Source: Takakia lepidozioides (taxonomy: Eukaryota > Streptophyta > Takakiopsida > Takakiales > Takakiaceae). Taken from it: 36,644 bases of DNA. Every line of letters starts with the position of its first letter. The stretch's first letter is position 1. The notes under the pieces are model-generated. The model saw only the letters and a list, made by a program, of their open reading frames with translations. It did not search any database and was not told the origin of the DNA. The stretch is taken from contig CM060733.1 in assembly GCA_030704615.1 (NCBI GenBank), forward strand, positions 76,610,907 through 76,647,550. The letters run 5' to 3'. Below, piece after piece: positions 1 to 8,664 of the stretch. The position numbers and the translations under genes were made by a program.

Positions 1-584
1 GTTGCTTGATAAATATTCAATGTTACATACTTTATAAATTTTGCGTTTGTAAGTTTATATCCAACGGTTCGAAATTGATTTATTCACATATTAAAAAAAA
101 ATTATGATCTAAATATAAATAATACGGAAGTATGTTTGATTCTTGAAACAAGTGTAGTACGTTAACTATTTATACATGTGTTCAAGACCTCCCAACTATA
201 TGGCTCTGCAGCCCACGTTAGTTCCTGATCTGCTTTCTAGATGACTGATTCCATCTGGTCCACCTCTCCTGCTTTTCCGTAAGTGCATGTTTGATTGTTG
301 GCGCAAATGAATTTAACAAAAGTTATGTTCGCCTGAATGTGGCGCAAATCATCCATGAAAGTTGTAGGGCGCTAACTCGTCCGTGAATTGCATGGTCGAT
401 GATTTTTTTTTTTTAGGATAACTTGTCGGTACTGTAGGTCGAAATGCCAAAACTTTTGATCTTGACGCGGGTGGAAGGGATTGCATTGGGTTTATCCCCG
501 AGGACGTCGCATCTGCAAATGTACAAAAAAAAATTTGGGTCGATAGTCGTCTTTTTCTCGAAATACGGTCTTTGTAACCTTCCG
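1..584. other. Non-coding DNA, no gene seen
   Basis: No open frame of note, no tRNA fold and no recognisable transposon domain on either strand. The stretch is AT-rich with short T and A runs. It ends where the ~180-bp tandem repeat begins. Confidence 0.6.
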
Positions 585-1488
585 TGCATTTGACTTCATC
601 ACTATGAAGTCCAAATCATCTTGCTCATTTCTGTTGTGCCCTATCTTCATGCCAATTTCTCCAATTTGGGTGTGTTATGGCTTGGTGGATTTGTAGCAAA
701 TAGGGTGATGAAGATGTGTTAGCCTTCAAAGCCATAAAGATTTTCAAGGGGTTGTGGTCTGGCCCCCAGTATAGCTGCACTTGTTGTTCAAGTTTCCAAA
801 CATTTAGCTACTTTGATGGGCTTATCTTTTTGCCAATTTCTCCATTTGTGGTGTGCTATGGTTTGACACATTTCTAACAACTAGTGTGATCATTATATGG
901 TGACCTTCAGAGCTTTGGAATTTCTTAAGGGGTTCTCAAGGGGTTGTGGTCTGGCCCCCAAGTAGTTCAAGTTTCCGGACTTTCAACTATTCAGATGGGC
1001 CTATCTCCTTGCCAATTGCTCCAATTGTGGTGTGCTATGGCTTGAAAAATTCTAACAACTAGTGTGATCAAGTCATGGTGGCCTCCTGAGCTCTGAATTC
1101 TCTTAAGAGGTTGTGGTCTGGCCTCCAACGAATCTGCACTTGTAGTTCAAGTTTTCGGACTTTCAACTATTCAAATGGGCCTATTTCCTTGCCAATTGCT
1201 CCAATTGTGGTGTGCTATGGCTTGGAGAATTTCTCATAACTAGTGTGATCAAAATATTATGGCCTCCAGAGATTTAAGGGGTTGTGGTCTGGCCCCCAAC
1301 AGATCTGCATTTGTTGTTCAAGTTTCCGGACGTTCAGGTATTCAGATGGACCTATCTCCTTGTCAATTGCTCCAATTGTGGTGTGCTATAGCTTGAAACA
1401 TTTCTAACAACTAGTGTAATCAAGTTATGGTGGCCTCATGAGCTCTGAATTTTCTTAAGGGGTTTTGGTCTGGCCCCCACCAGATGTT
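585..1488. repeat. Tandem repeat, ~180-bp unit, five copies
   Basis: The block GCCAATTNCTCCAATTGTGG recurs at about 651, 832, 1011, 1191 and 1362, giving periods of 181, 179, 180 and 171 bp. Each unit also contains a copy of GGGGTTGTGGTCTGGCCCCC and a TTCAAGTTTCCGGAC-like block. Copies differ by small substitutions and indels, so the array is not recent. The unit length is in the nucleosomal range typical of plant satellites. Five copies are too few to call it a centromeric array. Confidence 0.85.
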
Positions 1489-2200
1489 TTTTATTTTTTA
1501 TTTTCGTAAATATATATTACTTGTGGATCTCATTTCATTTTATGTGCATCTTTTCTTTTATGTTTTGTTTGGTTTTCAATGACCTAGTATGTAGACTTTG
1601 AGAATGAGCCATGGAGGCATTACACTGGCAGAGCCTCAGCGAATGAATTTTCGTTCTTGCACTTAGTTGTCTCAAATCTCCAACCTGTTGTTGTTTTCGA
1701 TTTGTTTTCCAGTCTCGAAGCCTCTTCTATTGTTTGCGCAGCTGAGTTGTAAGAATAAGAAGAATGATCACACTCCAAACTTTCTTCATCATCCCAATAT
1801 CCACATGATCCACACTCCTCTTGGATGTGCGTACAATGTCTATTATGTATGTAATTTTTTATTTTTTTTATTTTTTTTTATTTTTCTTTTTTTTGGTCCA
1901 TTGTTTAGTTGTCTCTGTTTTCCCAAGCGTTTATGGAAAAAATATAGAGCATAGAGCAGACGGATTCATATTCATAAGATGTGGTCCATCCACCAACAAG
2001 CATGTGTTTTTAAAATGATCATACGGAATGTTTGTAACACTCCAACATATGCATGCAACATCAGGTAAGCACGGGAAAAAAAACAAGTAAATGTTTTAAA
2101 AAAAAAATCATGTACTCAAGATATACAATCAATATGTATTCATAACGCGTAGTTTGTGTCAGTTCACAATATAATTCACCCGCCAAAAGTACAAGACGTC
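1489..2200. other. AT-rich non-coding spacer
   Basis: Contains long T-rich runs around 1850-1890 and A runs near 2075-2108. The open frames here are made of low-complexity Phe/Leu/Ile codons from poly-T and are not credible genes. Confidence 0.5.
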
Positions 2201-2359
2201 GTTTCGGCGTGGACTACACAACAGCCCCGACGACGAGATGGAAAGGGAGTGTGGTGTCCCCGGCCAGCGATGCACAGTTTTGGACGGCGACACCGTGCGT
2301 CGTTTTCCATTTTTTGAGGGTAAAACACACCAACGCCAACGCATTTCCTTCATCCATCC

Positions 2360-2371
2360 CTATATATAAAA
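2360..2371 (+). promoter_or_regulatory. TATA box upstream of the F-box frame
   Basis: The sequence CTATATATAAAA is a near-ideal plant TATA box. It sits about 170 bp upstream of the first ATG (2534) of the F-box-like frame, leaving room for a transcription start near 2395 and a leader of roughly 140 bases. ACGTC-type elements lie just upstream (about 2195). Promoter use is inferred. Confidence 0.5.
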
Positions 2372-2533
2372 CGACGTTGTTGTCACAGGCTCGGATTGTA
2401 CTCGTTTTCAATGATCTAGAAGGTCTGCCCTTCCCGTTCTTCTCCTCAAGGTTGTCAGTCTAATGTCGGGCACAGATCATTACACCGCAACCCGTTCCAC
2501 GTCAATTACGAAAAGCTGGTCCCTACATCGCGG

Positions 2534-2917
2534 ATGGGGGAGACGCCGATCAAAGGTCGTCGGATCAAGACCTCTATGGATCCAACGCTCTGGGGGTCCC
2601 TTCCTGTCAAGTTGCAGGAGCCGGTGGTGGCGACCACACTCGAGGTGTTCCGAAATCGTATCGTATGCAAACGGTGGAACTCGTTCCCTTCATCAATATC
2701 GTTCTTACGCGCACGTGCCGCTGTCACGTCCGGCTCCGAATGCTTGACGACCTTGGTTATGTTGGACTCCGTGCACACCAATCGGACCGTCTCCGCTTAC
2801 AATTTCAACAGCAACCGGTGGTTGCAATTGGACACCGGCGTGCCGCCCGTTTGGGGCTCAAATCCTGCTACGTCTTTTTTATATGTGGTACGATATGTGA
2901 ATTTCACTTTACTGTAA
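2534..2917 (+). pseudogene. Truncated F-box protein (F-box/kelch type)
   Basis: The frame starts at ATG 2534, with a second ATG at 2576 (MDPTLWGSLP). Residues ~15-55 resemble an F-box: LWGSLP at the start, then RIVCKRWNSF and a trailing SFLRA, the usual order in plant F-box/kelch proteins that recruit substrates to SCF ubiquitin ligases. A later stretch, SAYNFNSNRWLQL, resembles the linker that precedes kelch or beta-propeller repeats. The F-box core is several residues short and the frame ends after 127 codons, where a complete protein would need about 350-400. No downstream exon was found in the next 2 kb. I read it as a 5' fragment of an F-box gene that kept its promoter region. A short expressed gene is possible. 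Confidence 0.5.
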
Positions 2918-3289
2918 TGAGTACAATGTTATTTTTTTTTATGAAGTGGTAGTAGAAATCGATAAAGGCAGGCCAAAATGAACTAATTAATATGACCAAA
3001 TTTAAATTATGTAACGCATGTTTGGCCATATCCGAGTTATATGAAACCTGTTTGACGTAGTTCTTGGGGGGGTAGCTTCAGGGCTTACAATGCTACCCAC
3101 CTACACCTCATTTTTGGGCGCTTGCAAAAAGTCTATAGATTTCTTCAAAGTATATAAGATTATCTATTTAAAAAAAATAAAAAATAAAGGAAAACACCTA
3201 GGAGCTATAGCTCACAAATTATCACGGTCGGCCCACTTTTCACCCATCAATCGACCGAGAAAACAAAGAACAAAAAAATAAAAATCATC

Positions 3290-3844
3290 ACGGTATTAAT
3301 TTTTTTATTATGGATTAATATCAGAATCGTCAAAATAGGCAGCCCAAATTTTTATTATTTATGATTTTTGAATATCGAAACCGCCAGAGCAGGCGGTCCC
3401 AATGTTTATTTAACTTTTAATTTATTAAAATCAGGATCGCCAGCACTGACGATCATCATAGTAATAATTAAAAATTATAATAAAAGATGGGATTGTCAGC
3501 TCAGACAGTCCTGATATTAATATTAAAAAAATTAAAAAATTAACATTATGACCATTAATTATGATGGTCTTGATATCAATAAATATTAATAATATCACCT
3601 CTGATTGATCTTGATATTAATTTTAAAAAATATATAATAATATTTAGAACCACCAACATTAGTGGTCCCAATAATAATAATAAAATAATTTAAAATTTAA
3701 GACCGCTTGCTCCAATTAATATCTGGATTAATAAATATTAATAAAATAATAATAATTTTTTGAAATCGTCAGCTTTGAGCGTCTCAATATTAATTTAGAA
3801 AATAATAAATTATAACAGAAATTGGAATTTCCAAATCTATAAAT

Positions 3845-3876
<32 letters not shown>

Positions 3877-3930
3877 CTTTGTCTGATGACTCCGATTTTA
3901 ATTTTAAAAAAATGTAAAAATATTAACCAC
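3290..3930. repeat. Left array of short hairpins (subterminal-type repeats)
   Basis: Every ~55-75 bp an inverted repeat of the type GACCGCC-N6-GGCGGTC occurs in AT-rich spacer. Examples are CCGCCAGAGCAGGCGG near 3382, ATCGCCAGCACTGACGAT near 3433, ATTGTCAGCTCAGACAGT near 3491 and ACCACCAACATTAGTGGT near 3650. Arms vary while usually staying complementary. Because each unit is palindromic, orientation cannot be assigned. Confidence 0.65.
3843..3875. repeat. (AAT)n microsatellite
   Basis: About nine consecutive AAT/ATA trinucleotides inside the left hairpin array. Confidence 0.9.
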
Positions 3931-4021
3931 TGTGACGTCCTAAGGTCGCCTAACTGTCGTTTGGTCGTCATCATCGCCCAGTAGTCCCTCGGAGCCGGAC
4001 GATCGTCCCACAACTCATTTT

Positions 4022-4387
4022 TTATAAAATAAAATGGGTTCGATCACATAGACATGCATGAAAAATCTTATAGCCCATCCCTATGGAGTCTAAGCCTTCA
4101 CGCGCCTCTTTGCGTAATCGTGACATTTTGGGTTTCAAATATGGAGTAAAGATGTGGTCCGCAATAGTTTGCATTATTGCAGACATCCCAACTTTACTTA
4201 TGTCAAATCGAATTTGAAGATTGAGCAATAATAGGATGGTGGAAAGTCGACTCACTTTCGCTCCTTCATATAAGGAAGCTCTGGTCTCATTTTCCATGTC
4301 ATTTGAGGAAGCCGTTTCAGGATTATCGACTGAGATTTCTTCTCCATGGGATGCATCAGTCACATAATGCATTAAAATATCATCCAA
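4022..4387 (-). pseudogene. TNP2-like (En/Spm) transposase fragment
   Basis: This 121-codon minus-strand frame contains KVSRLSTILLLLNLQIRF and later GMGYKIFHACLCDRTHF. The pattern 'S-R-L-S ... L.L...F.IS ... RK ... G.GYK.IHAC..D' matches the N-terminal part of TNP2/Transposase_21 proteins, where the second block normally reads GYEKIHACPNDC. The usual PNDC is degraded here and no catalytic region follows. KDZ-family transposases share a similar block and are an alternative. Its position between two hairpin arrays favours an En/Spm relic. Confidence 0.5.
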
Positions 4388-4786
4388 AGTTTGTACATCC
4401 TCAGGGTTAATTCCATGTTCACTTTCATCCTTATCATCGTTTGGTACTTCAACGATGAAGGCGGCGTCTCGCCCACGGCTCCACCGGATGTACTTGGGTT
4501 ATTTTCGGATGACGTACTGAGAGAAAAGATCGAATGGGACAAACCAGGTCCTTATATGAACAAATGAACATATCGGCATATAATGTGTCGTGCAACGCTA
4601 GTAAGCGTTCACTGATGGAAAAAGTAAAAGTCTCCCTGTCTACAACCTTTCTGTCAGTCAAACAAATATCTGATTTCCTGCAGTATTGGGTCTTTTTTCG
4701 TCTGACCTCGGATATATGTCATTTTTCTTTGCAACAACATCTTGCGCTCACGCTTTGTGGATGAAGCATGAGCCTAGCTCACAGGC

Positions 4787-5316
4787 TCACAGGGCTAGGC
4801 TTACGCCGTAGCTGCGCTGTTTGAAAAAATACACTTTTACAGAGTCATGTCCATGGAAAACACTGTCATGAATGTAGTCATAGCTACTTCTATGTTTCGG
4901 CTCAAGAATACTGTCAGTATATCCTCTGCTGCCATAACCCATTCTGAGAACATTCACTTCATTCCGTATGTTAGGAGAGCTCAATGTCACAATTGCGATA
5001 TCCACCATTTCACAATATCCTCCAGAAACATATTAGCAATGTTGGATTTGGCAATCAGCTCCATGACCTTGGGCAATGTCAACTCTGAAATCCTTGCTTC
5101 CTCTCCCACCTCTTGGTCAATATAACACCACTGTCTCCAATCTGGATATGTTTGTTGAGTAAATGCTTGCAAAACTTCCGTCTCTGAAAATAAACTCATA
5201 CTTGGGTGCAACAAAAGCAAAGGTAAAATCATGGGGTCATCCAAACCCCGATTTTGTACCCTACGTTTGCTAAGAATGTTGAAGATGTCGAACACCCAAG
5301 CACTGTGCCACAACAT
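4787..5316 (-). pseudogene. Mutator-like transposase fragment, frameshifted
   Basis: Minus-strand residues TLSSPNIRNEVNVLRMG, then SYDYIHDSVFHGHDSVKV and finally YGVSLAL, align with residues ~405-473 of the transposase encoded at 27619, which reads TLSSPNIRHQINALRMG, KYDYIQDNVFLGQGAIKV and SGVSLVK. A frameshift near 4990 joins this part to an upstream stretch (5316-4990) containing KVMELIAKSNIANMFLEDIV. I cannot place that stretch confidently. No catalytic residues are present. It shows the large transposon near 20-36 kb has at least one older relative here. Confidence 0.6.
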
Positions 5317-5970
5317 ACATTTATAAGCAAAAAATATTAGTCTTGAGGCATGGAGGTAATTCGCTTATATATTAACCCTTAAGTGTCAAACTAACCTAAA
5401 ACGGGTCGGTTAGGTTTCTTGAACCGTCTAATTTTTACTGAAATTAACTACGAATTGAGTCAAAGTTAGCTCATTATGCAAGTAAAAAGTTTTTACACAC
5501 AGTAACATTGACTAATCTTTAAAATTATATATATGTAGGGCTAACTCATCTTTTTTGGCATGTTTTTGTTGTGTCATCTTGCCTGAATTGCTTGCATAGG
5601 AATTGCGGTCAGGTTAGGGAAAGAATTTATATCCTAAGGACGGCTAGTCCCATATACATCCCAATACATGAGTAGGGTTGCATACTAACGTGATGTCAGG
5701 TTGCGTCAGGTCATGTCAGATATGACGTAAGACGTGGGCCTCTGTCACATCAGTCACGTCTACGTCACATCATCAGTTTCACATTAAAACAAGTACAAAA
5801 TATAGTGGGTAAAAAACATGTCACATAAGCTAAAAGATACGAAAAAATAGTCACATGGCCTAAACAACAACCAAAAGAATGTCATGTCAACTATACAAAC
5901 AATACATATATTTCAGAAGTATGATTGTCTAATTAGCTCCGACATATGTCTTCAAAATTTAATTAAATAA
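5317..5970. other. Non-coding DNA with a TGACG/ACGTCA-rich patch
   Basis: No gene seen. Around 5690-5776, GTCAGG, GTCATGTCAG, TGACGTAAGACG and CACGTCTACGTCACATC follow each other closely, like the ACGTCA-rich subterminal DNA of the Mutator-like ends at 20455 and 34012. It may be a worn remnant of such an end. Confidence 0.35.
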
Positions 5971-5974
5971 AATT

Positions 5975-6530
5975 GGGGCCACAAGTGTTGGTGGTCACGT
6001 ATAATTTTAAAATACTTAAATTGATTTGAAACTATTGGTGTAGGCGATCTCATTATCATTAAAAAACTGTTTAAATTGAGGATTGCCAGCTCTGACAGTC
6101 AAAATATCTAATAAGTCGGGACCGTCGGTTCTGAAGATCCCGACTTACGAAAATATTTAATAAATTGGGACAACCAGCTGTGGCGGTCCCGAATTAAAAA
6201 AAACAGACGTTTAATAAAACAGACCGTCAACAGGATTGTCAGAGCTGGTGGTCATAATTTTTATTTATTTATTTATTTAGGATAAAATTGGGACCCCCAG
6301 AGCTGGTGATATATTTTCAATTAATTATTTAAAATTGAGACCGCGAGTTCTGGCCGTCCCATTTTTGTTAATGTTTTTAAGAAATTAACATAGAGACCGT
6401 CTGAGCTGGTGGTCCTAATATTTTATTTTATTTTTCATTAATTTATTAATTAATGTACTGTCATAATTGACTATCCCAATTTTAAAAAAAATTTAAATAG
6501 AGAACTGTACCAATCATTTTAAATATTTTA
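5975..6530. repeat. Right array of short hairpins (subterminal-type repeats)
   Basis: Same design as the array at 3290-3930. Examples are GGGACCGTCGGTTCTGAAGA near 6118, GGGACAACCAGCTGTGGCGG near 6167, GAGACCGCGAGTTCTGGCCG near 6337 and GAGACCGTCTGAGCTGGTGG near 6393. Units are ~55-90 bp apart in AT-rich spacer. The matching arrays on both sides of a TNP2-like frame are the main evidence for one En/Spm-like element. Confidence 0.65.
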
Positions 6531-6869
6531 TTAGAATCGGAAAAAAATCGAGAAAAAACATGATCGTTACAACCAGTGTTGGGCGGTTATCAGCTTTTTG
6601 TGAGGTCCTCCAGTGCAGGTTCTTTGCCCATTGGCTCTTCCTTATAACCTCTATATGCAGTTAAATGAACAAAATAAAAACAGTGTGATCGCATCCTTGG
6701 GGGGTTCAAATGATTTTGTTTTGTTTTGAAACTTTGCATGCGTGTTGCGCTCATATTGCAGCACATGCGAGCCAATGATGAGCTGGAACGAGAGAAACTG
6801 ATTTGGCTCCTGAAGTGCAAGCCTATGGAAAGCTGTGCACATTCAATGGGTGCAACGCTCCATCTGGGT

Positions 6870-7082
6870 TGGTTAGAGTCTGAACATTTTCAAGTCATGC
6901 AGTCTGAATCGGGAATTTCCAGAGGAGTTCACCCGTGAAACGATTGTTTATCATTTTGGAAAAAATTGCGTCGAAAATCTCCATGTGTATGGTAATGTGG
7001 GTGGATTTGTGATGGATGACCACATCGTCCCTGATACACCCCATGATGCTACAATGAATTTGTTTCCTCACTTTGGGCCGTA
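6870..7082 (+). pseudogene. Possible coding remnant, unidentified
   Basis: One plus-strand frame without its own ATG reads CSLNREFPEEFTRETIVYHF, then VENLHVYGNVGGF and TPHDATMNLFPHFGP before a stop at about 7080. Its composition is protein-like and unlike the AT-rich flanks. No family was recognised. It could be an exon of a transposon gene or chance. Confidence 0.2.
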
Positions 7083-7320
7083 ACACTATGCTCATGAGTG
7101 GGAGTTGTTGCATGCGCGCAATATTTAAGGTTAGTGCTACCAGGATCGTCAACGATCGTGGTTCCCAACACCTGCACATACAGTTGGAACTTGGTCTAAG
7201 GTTTTTAGTTTTTTAGTTTTTTTTAAATTTCCTATATATTTTTTATTTTGAACTTAGCAGCATGAGGCCAAATCCACGATCGAGGCAAATGGACGTAAAT
7301 AAGGGGGTTTTTTTTTTGGG

Positions 7321-7467
7321 GGCCTTAGCTGCATAAGGTTATCCACGATCGTTAATTATCGAGGCAAATGGACGTATATAAGGTCATTTTTATTTAATTT
7401 ATCTTACATATTTTCATTGCATTGATCATTAACGGTTCGTGGATGGCTCCATGCAGCTAAGGCGGCC
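7321..7467. mobile_element. Foldback/MITE-like inverted repeat
   Basis: The left arm (7321-7360) begins GGCCTTAGCTGCATAAGG. The right arm (7424-7467) ends with the inverted counterpart CATGCAGCTAAGGCGGCC. The arms are imperfectly complementary over ~40 bases around a ~63-base AT-rich loop. A partial direct copy of the arm (CCACGATCGAGGCAAATGGA) lies just upstream near 7274. No target duplication was defined. Confidence 0.5.
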
Positions 7468-7800
7468 AAAATATTAATAATAATAAAGTAAAAAACTTAG
7501 GCCGATAAGTTACAGTATTTACAGATGCGGGGAAGTACAATTGTTGACGACCTTGATAGCACTACCTTCTGGAAGCACCTTGGTAGCACTACCTTCACCT
7601 ACTGTTGTGTTTTGTTCATATTTTTTTGCACTGTTACTGGAAAAATGATGGTCTCCCTGTTATAATATACACATGTTCGTGGAAATTGGCGTCTGTCCGC
7701 AGTAATAAGTGTTAGTCTGCGGTTATGGGCTCGATAATCGTGTGCCGAAATGTGAGGCTCATAGGCTCACGGGGCCAAACTCACATTCTAGCATTCAATC

Positions 7801-7945
7801 TTTTCAAAGATGTCCACTGTGGGTGAGGGCAGTGGAGCAATGACATTAGGCCGTGAGGCTACGTTCATGTTTTGATAACGTGACGTGAGCCTATGCTCGC
7901 GGTTGTCCACGTGGCTGAATTCATGGCCCACCCCACGTCATCAAC
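7801..7945 (+). pseudogene. Mutator-like transposase scrap plus terminal-type DNA
   Basis: Bases 7801-7835 align with 28994-29027, the part of the transposase gene encoding FKMSTVGEGSG; about 30 of 34 positions agree, with two small gaps. The following 7836-7945 contains GTGACGTGAGCC, CCACGTGGC and CCACGTCATC, resembling the GTGAGC/ACGTCA-rich ends at 20455 and 34012. I interpret it as an internally deleted relative of the large element. Confidence 0.45.
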
Positions 7946-8254
7946 TAATAAGGGTGTTTATTCCCATGGACACGACTCCCCTATTACTGCAAAACAAATT
8001 GGAGATTGATTAAGACATTTGTTACCATCATGTTGTATGTCTTGTCCTGCAAAACAGATCCGAAGATGAGGATGGTATATACCTATCCATATCGTGGAGG
8101 AGAAACATCTATGAAACGATAACAAGCCCAAGCCTATCATATCTCCAGCAACCCTAACCCCAATCATTTCATATTGTCTCTACTGCACCATGACAGAGAG
8201 CTCATAAGTACAATATGTAGCAGAGACAATAAGAGAGGTATGGAGTTGCTGCAC

Positions 8255-8640
8255 ACTTGTTTTTCAGCCCCTGTCAAAACCATAAAAATAAATAAAAATA
8301 AAATAGTTTTTTTTATTAATTTGTTTTTTGGGTGTGTGTGCATTTGTGTATGTGTTGCAAAATAAATGTACATCGATGACACTTGTTTTCTAGCCCTCAT
8401 CAAAACTTTTATATATATATACGTGTGTGTGTGTGTGTTGTTTTCCAGCCCTCGTCAAAATCACAAAAATAAATAAATAAACAAAAAATCAGAAAGATAT
8501 TGTTTTTTGATGCTGCAAAACAAGTGTGTGTTGAATTGTTTTCCAGGCCATATCAACAATAAATAAATAAATAATCTGGTTTTGATTGGGGCTGAAAAAT
8601 AAATGTGCGTCAACACGCACTTGTTTTATATCAACCCCAA
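8255..8640. repeat. Degenerate repeats plus (TA)n(TG)n microsatellite
   Basis: The block TTGTTTTCCAGCCCTCGTCA and variants occur near 8258, 8382, 8438 and 8536, each followed by an ATAAATAAAT-rich tail. A (TA)6-(TG)8 run lies at 8411-8438. A retroposon cluster with A-rich tails or local tandem duplication could explain it. Confidence 0.5.
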
Positions 8641-8664
8641 ACCTCTCATATTGCCAAACGGACT

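Larger units (their letters stand above)
3230..6560. mobile_element. Decayed En/Spm (CACTA)-like element, putative
   Basis: Two arrays of short GC-rich hairpins in AT-rich DNA (3290-3930 and 5975-6530) bracket a region with a TNP2-like transposase fragment. CACTA elements typically have such subterminal repeat arrays. I could not find the terminal CACTA/TAGTG bases or a 3-bp target duplication, so both boundaries are approximate. A Mutator-like fragment also lies inside, implying nesting or capture. Confidence 0.45.

Noticed and set aside
1667-2018. Open frames rich in Phe/Leu
   Set aside because: They come from poly-T low-complexity DNA; no start context, domain or codon bias.
3230-3260. 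CACTA terminus of the En/Spm-like relic
   Set aside because: No CACTA/TAGTG pair with a 3-bp duplication could be found at either side, so boundaries were left approximate.
4780-4813. GGCGTAAGCC on the minus strand as another Mutator-like terminus
   Set aside because: The bases lie in the coding frame for YGVSLAL of the transposase fragment, homologous to SGVSLVK at 29021-29042; the resemblance to GGCGTGAGCC is probably chance.
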